Origin: Nonlabens sp. MB-3u-79
GTDB lineage: Bacteria; Bacteroidota; Bacteroidia; Flavobacteriales; Flavobacteriaceae
Length of the DNA: 64,000 nt
Direction of reading: 5' to 3'
Assembly (NCBI RefSeq): GCF_002831625.1
Contig: NZ_CP025116.1
Span: 2,037,501-2,101,500 of the forward strand
In this document: positions 55,246 through 63,854 of the stretch, in pieces
How the letters are laid out: every line of letters begins with the position of its first letter
How positions within the stretch are numbered: position 1 is the first letter of the stretch
Notes under the pieces: model-generated
What the model was told of the DNA's origin: nothing
The model's database searches: none
The model's input: the letters and a program-made list of their open reading frames with translations, nothing else
Program-made: the position numbers and the translations under genes

Positions 55246-55806
55246 ATGATGATAAAAAAAATGGTAAAATACACTAGGATTATTATTAAGTCCTTCTGGA
55301 ATTATATTATCAGAAGATTCTTAATGAATTTTCCTGCACATTGGTTAAGAGCGATGATTATGAGGTCATCTTGTAATTGTTTTGGAAAAAACTCATCTGT
55401 TTTGATGGGTGTAGAATTTAGGGTGCCAAAAAACATCACGGTAGGAAACCATACGGTGATTAATAAAAATGTGCTTCTGGACGGTCGTGGCGGTCATTTG
55501 AAAATAGGTAACAATGTTGATATAGCCCAAGAAACAAATATATGGACGCTTGAACATGACGTACATGACGACTATCACATTGACATTGGTGCCGGCATTA
55601 CCATAGAGGACTATGTCTGGATTGCTTCACGAGTGACTATTCTACCAGGTGTTACTATAGGACGCGGTGCTGTGGTCGCTTCAAACTCGGTAGTAACAAA
55701 AGATATTCCGGCGATGACCATATACGGTGGTATTCCTGCAAAACAGATAGGAATCAGAAAAAGCGGATTGAAATATCAGCTCAACTACAAGCCGTGGTTT
55801 CAATGA
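55246..55806 (+). CDS. hexapeptide-repeat acyltransferase (WbbJ-like)
   Basis: 186 residues. An N-terminal basic helical stretch (about 1-40) precedes a left-handed beta-helix made of hexapeptide repeats: ITVGNHTVINKNVLLDGRGGHLKIGNNVDIAQETNIWTLEHD, then IDIGAGITIEDYVWIASRVTILPGVTIGRGAVVASNSVVTKDIP. The catalytic-type His is in LEHDVHDD. Such enzymes O-acetylate sugars of the repeat unit using acetyl-CoA. Substrate unknown. It has its own -7 box. Confidence 0.9.
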   Translation: MMIKKMVKYTRIIIKSFWNYIIRRFLMNFPAHWLRAMIMRSSCNCFGKNSSVLMGVEFRVPKNITVGNHTVINKNVLLDGRGGHLKIGNNVDIAQETNIWTLEHDVHDDYHIDIGAGITIEDYVWIASRVTILPGVTIGRGAVVASNSVVTKDIPAMTIYGGIPAKQIGIRKSGLKYQLNYKPWFQ

Positions 55807-55829
55807 TGCTTAAAGTTTTAAATAACCTT

Positions 55830-55837
55830 TATCTTTG
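55830..55837 (+). promoter_or_regulatory. -7 box before the GT4 gene
   Basis: TATCTTTG, 15 nt before the ATG at 55853, which suggests that the following glycosyltransferase run can be transcribed from here. Confidence 0.5.
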
Positions 55838-55852
55838 TAGTCGCTTGGAGCA

Positions 55853-56917
55853 ATGCTTATTGTCAATTATTTTTTTATGCCAGAAAAAGAAATTAAAATT
55901 TCATGTTTACCTATTGCTGGTCTAGAGAACCCTTATCAAAAGTTAATGATGGAAGGTATCGCCTCAAAGGAAGACCTGCAAGTACGGTATGGTTTTGACG
56001 GTAAGTTCTTTGCTATTCTTAAAACTGCCGTTTTGCAAAAACCAGATGTTTTACATCTGGACTGGATTCAGAAATATTATATACGCCGTAAAGAGTGGAT
56101 GATCTGGCTGTTGTTCCCTTTATTCATTATGGAAGTGTTCCTTGTAGATAAGTTCACTAATGTGAAATTAGTCTGGACGCTTCACAACATCATTCCACAT
56201 GATCTTAATAATATTGGACCTAAAAAGTGGTGCAGATCTTTTTTTGCTCGTTCTTGTGATTGGATACGTGTTTTTGATGAAAAAAGTATACATAAGGCAG
56301 TAGCAGCACTAAACGTTACCAAGGATAAATTTAAGGTGGTTCCAGAGGGTTCTTATGTCGATTACTATAAGAACAATACTACAAAAGAAGCAGCACGAAA
56401 GGAGCTTTTCCTAGCAATGGATAACTTTGTGTATTTGTACCTAGGCTCTATAAAACCATATAAAGGTATTGAGAACCTGTTGCTAAGCTTTAAAAGGCTA
56501 AAAAATGAAAGGGCTTTTCTGATCATAGCAGGGAAAAGTTTTAACGACGAATATTTGAAGGGATTAAACATTGATCACCCTAGAGTCAAGCTCCATGATG
56601 AATTTGTTCCGGATGATCAACTAGATATATATTTTAATGCGGCAGATGTAGTTGTGTTACCATTCCATAGTGTGGAGAACTCAGGTTCTGTAATTCTGGC
56701 CATGGGATTTAAAAAACCAGTAATTGCACCTAATATGGGTGTCCTTCAGCGACGGCTTAATAATCAGTCTGATCTTCTTTATTCTGACAGAATAGAATTT
56801 CAAAAAATAATGGAAACCGTATCTTTTAGAAGTGATCTCAAAGAAAAAGGTCAAAGTAACTTTGAAGAACTAAAAAAGTACCAGTGGTCTGATTTTTCTA
56901 AACAATTTGCAAAATGA
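55853..56917 (+). CDS. GT-B family 4 glycosyltransferase
   Basis: 354 residues. GT4 pattern: VLHLDWIQKYY in the acceptor half, VWTLHNIIPHDL, YLGSIKPYKGIENLLLSFKRL at the domain boundary, and the donor-binding region with HDEFVPDDQLDIYFNAADVVVLPFHSVENSGSVILAMGFKKPVIAPNMG (E and G pattern for a nucleotide-sugar). It adds one sugar to the lipid-linked intermediate at the cytoplasmic face. The start could be the ATG at 55853 or the in-frame ATG at 55877. It overlaps the next gene by 4 nt. Confidence 0.9.
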   Translation: MLIVNYFFMPEKEIKISCLPIAGLENPYQKLMMEGIASKEDLQVRYGFDGKFFAILKTAVLQKPDVLHLDWIQKYYIRRKEWMIWLLFPLFIMEVFLVDKFTNVKLVWTLHNIIPHDLNNIGPKKWCRSFFARSCDWIRVFDEKSIHKAVAALNVTKDKFKVVPEGSYVDYYKNNTTKEAARKELFLAMDNFVYLYLGSIKPYKGIENLLLSFKRLKNERAFLIIAGKSFNDEYLKGLNIDHPRVKLHDEFVPDDQLDIYFNAADVVVLPFHSVENSGSVILAMGFKKPVIAPNMGVLQRRLNNQSDLLYSDRIEFQKIMETVSFRSDLKEKGQSNFEELKKYQWSDFSKQFAK

Positions 56918-58023
56918 AAGTAGCATTTATTACTTCGACCATGTTTTCTTATAGAAACGGCCCTGCAAATTTTGCAATTAATCTATGGAAGTTGCTTGAA
57001 AACTTTAATCGCGAACATATTTATTTTCAATTCTTCACTGAAGAAACTCCTGACCTAGTTGTATCTGAAATCAGTAAAGTTTCCTTAAAATGGTCAAGTC
57101 GACTAGGTTTTGTTTCTATGTTGGGCAGACCTCTCGATTACGCTGCTGCCATTAGAGAACATCAATATGATGTAAGGATTTGGAACTTTAGTCTTGTTGC
57201 TTCCTGGATGCTGCTTAATAAGAAAAATTCTGATAAAACAAAAGATGTAGTTTTTGTAAATGACCCATTTAGCGCTGGTTTCAAAGGTTTTAACTGGAGT
57301 AGAACAAGCATACGCTATTGGGCCTTTAGACAGTTCGAGCGCTTCTCTTGCCGTAAAGCAGATATTGTAGTTGCCAATAGCGATGTTTTGAAAGAACTCT
57401 TGATTAACGAATATAATTTATCGACTGATAAAGTTAAGGTATTACTAAAAGGTATAGACTTTGATGAGATCAAGGTTAAAAAGCATAATTATTACATTGA
57501 TACAAAATCGCCAATTAAAGTATGCTTTGTTAAATCAAATCATGTTGCCGGCGGGCTGAAACTACTCTGTGATTCTTTAAGCCTATTACCTTATGAGTTT
57601 TCTGTTATCGTGATCGGTCCTCGGGTGATTGAGCCTTATTTTTACGATTACCAAAACATAAAAATCAACCTAAAAGGAAGACAAAAGAAGGAAGAGGTTT
57701 ACCATACGTTGGCTGAGTCTGATCTTTTCGCCGTTCCGTTTTTATTAGAGGCTTTTGGTCAGATTAATATGGAAGCGTTTCAAGTAGGGGTTCCAACCTT
57801 AATTTTGCCTACAGATTATCAAATGTTACTGCATGATGATAGTTATGCCCATATTCCTCTATCTACAAAAGTAAACGATATTTCAGAATCGATTGAATCA
57901 ATCATCCAGATGCCTGAAATACAAAGAGAACAACTTGCTGTTCATGGAAGAAATACAGTTAGCTCAAAATATGATCGTTCCGTTATGGCAGACTCAATGA
58001 CCAAAATATTACAAGATTTATGA
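56914..58023 (+). CDS. GT-B family 4 glycosyltransferase
   Basis: 369 residues. Begins MKVAFITSTMFSYRNGPANFAINLWKLL; contains the donor-site part SDLFAVPFLLEAFGQINMEAFQVGVPTLILP with the E-x7-E pattern of GT4 retaining transferases. No signal peptide. The 4-nt overlaps with the genes on both sides indicate tight translational coupling, so the sugar added is likely needed right after the previous step. Donor and acceptor are not predictable. Confidence 0.88.
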   Translation: MKVAFITSTMFSYRNGPANFAINLWKLLENFNREHIYFQFFTEETPDLVVSEISKVSLKWSSRLGFVSMLGRPLDYAAAIREHQYDVRIWNFSLVASWMLLNKKNSDKTKDVVFVNDPFSAGFKGFNWSRTSIRYWAFRQFERFSCRKADIVVANSDVLKELLINEYNLSTDKVKVLLKGIDFDEIKVKKHNYYIDTKSPIKVCFVKSNHVAGGLKLLCDSLSLLPYEFSVIVIGPRVIEPYFYDYQNIKINLKGRQKKEEVYHTLAESDLFAVPFLLEAFGQINMEAFQVGVPTLILPTDYQMLLHDDSYAHIPLSTKVNDISESIESIIQMPEIQREQLAVHGRNTVSSKYDRSVMADSMTKILQDL

Positions 58024-59168
58024 ATAATCTAGATAGGTGGCTGGCAGGAATAGCCGCTACACCTTTATTTATATTATTTTCTGAAGTTCTTGAAGTACCA
58101 GCATCAGTTTCAAATGTTTTGTTGCTTGTAGTTCTGGTAATTCCATTTTTTGTGGTTGGTGTTTTTAAAAGAAGATATCATAACTTTGGAAAATATTCTT
58201 TTGTAATTTTACTTAGTTTGGTCTTGGTAATCTTCAATATCCTTTTGTCTGAAGATATTAAATTGAGTTTGCAATATTGGATAGTATACCTTGTCTTTAC
58301 CTATGGATTTTACATCTGGTGGTGCGAAATAGATAGCTCTGAAAACAGAACTTCGATTATTTTAAGACTAACCTCTAGAGTAGGCGTTTATGTTGGAATA
58401 TCTGCTCTGGTGATTTTAATATTGCTAATGGCTCTTGAAATTAATGACCTAAAGACATTTAACTCATTGGGAATTATATCTGGATCTGCTATTTGTTATT
58501 TGTGGTTTGTAAAGGGTATTAAGACCAGATTCAAATGGCTTTTGATAGCTTTTCTAGCGGTCGCTTTGTTTATTAGTCTAAGTAGGAGTAGTCTTGTTTT
58601 TACCATCCTAACCATATTTATGGTCGAAATCCTATTATCCAATCAAGGCAAGATTAGAAAGGCGTTCATCGTATTTTCTGGATTAATCTTTGTTTTCTTT
58701 TTTTCAGGGAGCTTATTAGACTGGCTTTCACAAAAGGAATTGAGTGGAATTACCTCATTCTCACAAATTCAAAATCTGAATGACGATCGCTCTAGGTTGA
58801 TTGAAAATTTTATGGAAACCTATGATGATAATTTCTTTACTGGCTATGGAATTAATGTATCTTACCAAGAATTATCATCATGGGATATCGTGGATAACCT
58901 TCACGTTCATAACGGTATTCTAGATACCGTACTTCAAGTAGGGATTCCTTTGGCGATAGTTTTCATAGTGTTTTATTTATTGGCTCTGAAACGATCATAT
59001 CACTTAGCCAGAAATAATAGTTCTTTTGCGGCGATTTTCGGTTTTTTGACCTATTATGCATTCCGAAGCTACGGCGAATCATATTTTATGTTGAACATAG
59101 GAAACCCAATGTCAATTTCCGTAATAATATTGGTCTTATTTGTTTTAAACCTAAAAAATGAGAAATAA
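58020..59168 (+). CDS. Wzy/O-antigen ligase-like polymerase
   Basis: 382 residues, almost all hydrophobic, with about 10-11 membrane helices and one larger outside loop (LDWLSQKELSGITSFSQIQNLNDDRSRLIENFMETYDDNFFTGYGINVSY, residues about 240-290) that carries the usual Arg and His of Wzy and ligase proteins. NLHVHNGILDTVLQVGIPLAIVFIVFY is typical of the family. It would polymerise repeat units on the outer face of the inner membrane. It overlaps the gene before by 4 nt and the gene after by 11 nt. Confidence 0.88.
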   Translation: MNNLDRWLAGIAATPLFILFSEVLEVPASVSNVLLLVVLVIPFFVVGVFKRRYHNFGKYSFVILLSLVLVIFNILLSEDIKLSLQYWIVYLVFTYGFYIWWCEIDSSENRTSIILRLTSRVGVYVGISALVILILLMALEINDLKTFNSLGIISGSAICYLWFVKGIKTRFKWLLIAFLAVALFISLSRSSLVFTILTIFMVEILLSNQGKIRKAFIVFSGLIFVFFFSGSLLDWLSQKELSGITSFSQIQNLNDDRSRLIENFMETYDDNFFTGYGINVSYQELSSWDIVDNLHVHNGILDTVLQVGIPLAIVFIVFYLLALKRSYHLARNNSSFAAIFGFLTYYAFRSYGESYFMLNIGNPMSISVIILVLFVLNLKNEK

Positions 59169-60264
59169 AAAAATTGCTGTTTTTATGCCGTATGCAAATC
59201 CCCATGTAATGGGTTGGCTTATAGAATTGCGAAAGTTTAATCAAGTTATTATTGGAGTTAAAACTTCTGTAAAAGAATTTAGGGAGGGTTATTTTGACAA
59301 ACAAGACAACTTGGAAAACGTTTTTTACTTTTTTAAAAGAGGTCAAGAAGCACTTTTTTATAAAGAATTAAATCGTATGGATGTATTAATAACCTTAGGG
59401 ATATTTGATCCATTACTTTTCAAATTACGTCTATCTGCGCCAAGGTTGTCTTCCATATATATACTTTCAGAACCCTATAACCCTATAACTGGGAGGCAGC
59501 CGTTATTCATAAGGCGTTTGTTTATTTGTCTGTTCAAGATATTTTATTCTCAGGTAAATATTTTATGCATTGGTGGCGCAGAGGTAAAGAAATACTATTG
59601 GAATTTAGGCTTTAAAAACGCTAAATATTTTAATTTTGGTTATTTCCCCGAATTATGTAGTCCCCAAGATTTATTGAAAACAAAAAAAAGAAATTATCAC
59701 ACTACCAATTTTTTATATGTAGGTCAATTAATTGAGCGCAAGGGAATTAATTGCTTAATGAAGGCTATTAATGACTTATCCAATTACACCGAAACAACCG
59801 ATTGGAGGTTTGATATTATAGGTAATGGTATCTTAGATCAAGAGGTGATTAAGGTAGCCTCATTGTATGAAAATGTCCATTACCATGGTTTAATTTCAGA
59901 TTTTACTCTGTTAAATGAATTTTACCAAAATGCAGATATTTTAGTCGTACCATCCCTTTTTGATGGTTGGGCTGCTGTTGTCAACGAAGGGATTGCAAAT
60001 GCTTGCGCTATCATTGCCCGAGACACCGTTTATTCAACTAAATCTTTGGTAGAAAACAAAAAAAACGGTTTTATTTTTGTTGAAGACGATCAATTATTAT
60101 CATTGCTTTTAATGTATCTGAATGATGATATAGACATTTCTAGTCATCAAACTTACTCTCTTAAAATTTTTGAGGAGTGGAACCACATCAACGCTGCCAG
60201 ATCGGTAAGCAGATTGATAGATAATCACCCAAATGATAACGATTTACTTTTAAAAGAGCTCTAA
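59158..60264 (+). CDS. GT-B family 4 glycosyltransferase
   Basis: 368 residues. Acceptor half starts IAVFMPYANPHVMGWLIEL. The GT4 donor region reads NFLYVGQLIERKGINCLMKAI, then ADILVVPSLFDGWAAVVNEGIANACAIIARD, with the glutamate pair spaced as in family 4. It starts inside the polymerase gene (11-nt overlap) and ends 2 nt before the acetyltransferase-like gene. Substrates unknown. Confidence 0.88.
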   Translation: MRNKKIAVFMPYANPHVMGWLIELRKFNQVIIGVKTSVKEFREGYFDKQDNLENVFYFFKRGQEALFYKELNRMDVLITLGIFDPLLFKLRLSAPRLSSIYILSEPYNPITGRQPLFIRRLFICLFKIFYSQVNILCIGGAEVKKYYWNLGFKNAKYFNFGYFPELCSPQDLLKTKKRNYHTTNFLYVGQLIERKGINCLMKAINDLSNYTETTDWRFDIIGNGILDQEVIKVASLYENVHYHGLISDFTLLNEFYQNADILVVPSLFDGWAAVVNEGIANACAIIARDTVYSTKSLVENKKNGFIFVEDDQLLSLLLMYLNDDIDISSHQTYSLKIFEEWNHINAARSVSRLIDNHPNDNDLLLKEL

Positions 60265-60266
60265 AC

Positions 60267-60740
60267 ATGCAACCTCAAGTTATATTATATAGGATTGGTA
60301 ATTTTATTCATAGAAAAGGCCTATTTCGAATTGCGCGTTTGATGGGTTATGTGAATCGTATCATATTTGAGTATTGGCTTCCTAGTTCGGCGAAAATAGG
60401 TTACAATGTTAAATTAGGCTATTGGGGAATTGGCGTAGTCGTACATTCTAATTCAGTAATTGTTAATAATGCTACCATAGGGCAAAATGTAACTATAGGG
60501 CGTAATTTCGGTGATTCAAAAGTGCCCGTCATAGGTAATGATGTTTACATTGGAACAGGCTCAATGTTGTTTGGAGAAATAATTGTAGGAGATAATGTTA
60601 TTATCGGTTGTAATTCTGTCGTTAATAAGGACATACCTTCAAATTCAACTGTTGCCGGTAACCCATATAAAATTCTTAAGGAGAACAGAATCGAAAAGTA
60701 CTATGAATTGGATAAGGTGAGAGCTACAACTTCTAAATAG
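60267..60740 (+). CDS. hexapeptide-repeat acetyltransferase (CysE-like)
   Basis: 157 residues, with an N-terminal helical part and hexapeptide repeats: YNVKLGYWGIGVVVHSNSVIVNNATIGQNVTIGR, then GNDVYIGTGSMLFGEIIVGDNVIIGCNSVVNKDIPSNSTVAGNPYKIL. The pattern resembles serine-acetyltransferase-like enzymes of polysaccharide loci, and O-acetylation of a sugar is more probable here than cysteine synthesis. It lies 2 nt after the glycosyltransferase gene and 6 nt before the heparinase-family gene. Confidence 0.88.
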   Translation: MQPQVILYRIGNFIHRKGLFRIARLMGYVNRIIFEYWLPSSAKIGYNVKLGYWGIGVVVHSNSVIVNNATIGQNVTIGRNFGDSKVPVIGNDVYIGTGSMLFGEIIVGDNVIIGCNSVVNKDIPSNSTVAGNPYKILKENRIEKYYELDKVRATTSK

Positions 60741-60746
60741 CTGACG

Positions 60747-62615
60747 GTGCAAATAAAACTATTTTTCAATTTATTAAACAATATGGGATGGCGCTACATT
60801 AACTTCCGTGTAGGGCATTTAATTCAGGTGAAATTAGGATGGTTTCAAAAAAAATTTCCAGCTTCTCCTCCACATAAGAGCTTTATAACTTTGAATGATT
60901 GGAAGCAATCCCAAATTCCTTTTCTAATTAATTCCAAAGAGGCTATTGAATTAGATAAAAATCTATCTGAAAGTTTAGAGTCTCGCTTTCGCGAAAGCTT
61001 AAAAAACAACATCACCTTTTTTAATAGCCAGCAATTTCAATTGGACAAAGAAACGCAATGGTCTGTTAATCATAGCAATGGGTATAAGTATGATGTAGAT
61101 AAGCATTGGTCGAAAATACCAGATTTATCTAAGGAAGCAGGAGATATCAAGTTTGTTTGGGAGAAAGCTAGATTCTCCTACCTATATGATATCTTGAGAT
61201 ACGACCACCACAGTGCATCAGATCAATCCAGCTTTGTACTTAGTGAAATAGAAGACTTCATTGATAGCAATCCTATAAATTTAGGACCACAATATAAGTG
61301 CAGTCAAGAAATAAGTTTACGTATTCTGAACTGGACCTATGCGATTCATTTTTACAAGCATAGTGAGGCATTAACACCAGTTTTATTTGATAAAATTATT
61401 AACTCTATATACTGGCAACTTCATCATGTAAGGCAAAACATTCATTTTTCACGTATTGCCGTACGCAATAATCATGCGATAACAGAGTCATTGATGTTGT
61501 ATGTATCAGGTTTGCTTTTTCCTTTTATACCAGAGAGCCAAAAATGGAGTAAAGAGGGCTTAAAATGGTTCGAACAGGAAATAGACTACCAGATTTATGA
61601 GGATGGTACCTTTTTACAGTATTCTATGAATTACCATCGTGTGGTTGTTCAACTACTGACATGGGCGATACGTTTGAACGATTTAAATGGGTTACGCTTT
61701 CGCGAAAGCGTTTACACAAAAGCACAGAAATCACTAGACTTTCTTGATGCCTGCCTTGATGAAAATTCTGGCACCTTACCTAATTATGGCAGCAATGATG
61801 GGGCTTTGTTTTTCAAATTTACCGATTTGGATTATCGCGATTATACGAGTCAGTTGGATGATTTAAGAATGGCGATGCACAACGAGGCGGTGCTACCATC
61901 AGAAAGTTTTGCTTGGTATGGAATGAGTGATCCTGCAATTATAGATCGTCCACAACCCGAACTAGCCTCTTTTGATATAGGAGGATATTATATTATAAAT
62001 GAAAATAAGGTAAAGACTTTTATACGTTGTGGAGCTTATAAAGACCGACCAGCACAAGCAGATAATCTACATCTAGATATATGGGTAAATGGGATTAATT
62101 ATCTATGGGATAATGGTAGTTATAAATACAATACGGAAGATACGTATATCAAACATTTCACTGGTACAGCAGGTCATAATACAGTCACCATAAATGACAA
62201 CGACCAGATGTTAAAAGGGGGGCGTTTTATATGGTTTCACTGGATTAAAAAAGCACAAGCATCACTAACAAAGAACTCCAACTATATTTTTGACGGTAGT
62301 ATTGATGCTTATAGACAGCTGGGAACGATCAATCATAACAGAAGAGTTGAAAAAACGCCAGGTATATTAGAATGGAATATTACAGATAAGGTTAGCAGCA
62401 ATCAAAATCAGGAGATAAAACAACATTGGCATATAAACCCCCTTGTTCAAGAATCTATTACCTTTGTAGCGATAGATGCAGAAGGTAAAGAGTTGCTACC
62501 TACTGTTGAAGAAAAATGGCACTCCAGTTATTATGGTATTAAAGAAAAATCAATGGCTCTTTCTTTCTCAACATTGTCAACATCTATTAGTACTCAATTA
62601 ATAATCAAAGCATAA
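60747..62615 (+). CDS. heparinase II/III-family protein
   Basis: 622 residues. An N-terminal alpha/alpha toroid (helices, LRILNWTYAIHFYKHSEALT, RIAVRNNHAITESLMLYVSGLLFP) is followed by the heparinase II/III-like beta-sandwich (NLHLDIWVNGINYLWDNGSYKYNTEDTYIKHFTGTAGHNTVTINDNDQM). The signature NNHAITE and the catalytic Asn/His/Tyr region can be read. The start is the GTG at 60747. An ATG at 60783 is the alternative and would lose a helix. No signal peptide is evident. Enzymes of this family break uronic-acid polymers by elimination, so this one may trim the polymer made by the locus. Two palindrome copies are embedded. Confidence 0.88.
   Translation: MQIKLFFNLLNNMGWRYINFRVGHLIQVKLGWFQKKFPASPPHKSFITLNDWKQSQIPFLINSKEAIELDKNLSESLESRFRESLKNNITFFNSQQFQLDKETQWSVNHSNGYKYDVDKHWSKIPDLSKEAGDIKFVWEKARFSYLYDILRYDHHSASDQSSFVLSEIEDFIDSNPINLGPQYKCSQEISLRILNWTYAIHFYKHSEALTPVLFDKIINSIYWQLHHVRQNIHFSRIAVRNNHAITESLMLYVSGLLFPFIPESQKWSKEGLKWFEQEIDYQIYEDGTFLQYSMNYHRVVVQLLTWAIRLNDLNGLRFRESVYTKAQKSLDFLDACLDENSGTLPNYGSNDGALFFKFTDLDYRDYTSQLDDLRMAMHNEAVLPSESFAWYGMSDPAIIDRPQPELASFDIGGYYIINENKVKTFIRCGAYKDRPAQADNLHLDIWVNGINYLWDNGSYKYNTEDTYIKHFTGTAGHNTVTINDNDQMLKGGRFIWFHWIKKAQASLTKNSNYIFDGSIDAYRQLGTINHNRRVEKTPGILEWNITDKVSSNQNQEIKQHWHINPLVQESITFVAIDAEGKELLPTVEEKWHSSYYGIKEKSMALSFSTLSTSISTQLIIKA
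60985..60998. repeat. palindrome copy 1 inside the heparinase-family gene
   Basis: Perfect GCTTTCGCGAAAGC encoding R-F-R-E-S near residue 81. Confidence 0.9.
61696..61709. repeat. palindrome copy 2 inside the heparinase-family gene
   Basis: Perfect GCTTTCGCGAAAGC encoding R-F-R-E-S near residue 318, same frame as the first copy 711 bp before it. Confidence 0.9.
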
Positions 62616-63854
62616 ATGCGCATATTACTTATACATCAGTACTTTTTAGAAAAAAATGATGGTGGAGGATCTAGATTCAATGAGATGACGCGCACATGGG
62701 CAATTCAAGGTCATACGGTTACCGTACTAGCAGGAATGGTTCATTATGCAACAGGGGAAAAAGCACCTCAATATAAAGGCAAGTTTACCCTCCATGATTA
62801 TCAGTTTTATGATGGGGTTGATGTCATGCGGTGTCATGTTTCGGAGACTTATAACAGTAGCTTTCTAGGCAGGCTATGGGCTTATTTTAGTTTTGTTTTT
62901 AGTAGTGTTTATGCTGGTTTATTTAAAACAAAAGGGAAGTTTGATGTGATACTGGTTACGTCACCACCATTATTTGTTGGTATTACGGCATATGTTTTAT
63001 CCATTTTTAAAAGAATTCCTTTTATGTTTGAAGTTCGTGATTTATGGCCAGAAAGTGCTATAGATACCGGCGTCCTTCAAAATAAAATCATTATCAAATT
63101 TGCTTATTGGTTTGAAGCATTTATATACAGAAAAGCAAAATTAATTAATGTGCTTACCCCAGCCTTTAGAACGAAACTCATTGAAAAAGGAGTTTCAGAG
63201 CAAAAAATTATTTTTATTCCAAATGCAGCTGATTTCTCATTGGCAGAAGCGGTTCAAAAAGATTTTAACGCTCAAGAATTTAAAGAAAGCCTTGGACTTA
63301 CTGGTAAATTTGTAATTACCTATGTGGGGGCTCATGGAGTGGCTAATCACTTGATACAACTTCTAGATGCAGCGGAATTTCTGAGGGATACAAATGTGGT
63401 TTTCCAATTGATAGGTTCTGGGATGCAAAAACAAATGCTGATAGCTGAAAAAGAAAAACGTCAATTAGATAATGTTATATTTAGAGAGCCAGTTGCAAAG
63501 GCAGAAGTATTTAAATACATATTAGCGTCAGATATGGGAGCTTCTGTATTAAAGAAGGTGGATACATTCAAGACCATTTATTCTAATAAGACCTTTGATT
63601 ATATGTCTTGTAAAAAAGCTACCTTACTAGCCATTGACGGAGTAAGTAGGGAACTCATCAATGAGGCTAATTGTGGAGTTTATGTGGAGCCCGAGAACCC
63701 TAGCGCGATTGCAGCTGGAATACGCAGGGTTTTAAATGACCCAAATAAACTTATAGAAATGGGAGAAAATGGTTATAACCACGCCTTGCAAAATTTTGAC
63801 AGGAAAGTCTTAGCATCTCGTTATCTAGATCATATGAAAACAGTTATCAAATAA
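62616..63854 (+). CDS. GT-B family 4 glycosyltransferase (WbuB-like)
   Basis: 412 residues: RILLIHQYFLEKNDGGGSRFNEMTRTWAIQGHTVTVLAG at the N-terminus; a basic, hydrophobic segment at residues 85-105 for membrane association; FEVRDLWPESAIDTGVL, a motif of WbuB-like transferases; and YVGAHGVANHLIQLLDAA. The C-terminal donor region is degenerate in the ADMGASVL part but complete. WbuB-type enzymes add an acetamido sugar (FucNAc in E. coli O26). The stop of the heparinase gene abuts its ATG, and its stop overlaps the sugar-transferase start by one base. Confidence 0.9.
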   Translation: MRILLIHQYFLEKNDGGGSRFNEMTRTWAIQGHTVTVLAGMVHYATGEKAPQYKGKFTLHDYQFYDGVDVMRCHVSETYNSSFLGRLWAYFSFVFSSVYAGLFKTKGKFDVILVTSPPLFVGITAYVLSIFKRIPFMFEVRDLWPESAIDTGVLQNKIIIKFAYWFEAFIYRKAKLINVLTPAFRTKLIEKGVSEQKIIFIPNAADFSLAEAVQKDFNAQEFKESLGLTGKFVITYVGAHGVANHLIQLLDAAEFLRDTNVVFQLIGSGMQKQMLIAEKEKRQLDNVIFREPVAKAEVFKYILASDMGASVLKKVDTFKTIYSNKTFDYMSCKKATLLAIDGVSRELINEANCGVYVEPENPSAIAAGIRRVLNDPNKLIEMGENGYNHALQNFDRKVLASRYLDHMKTVIK

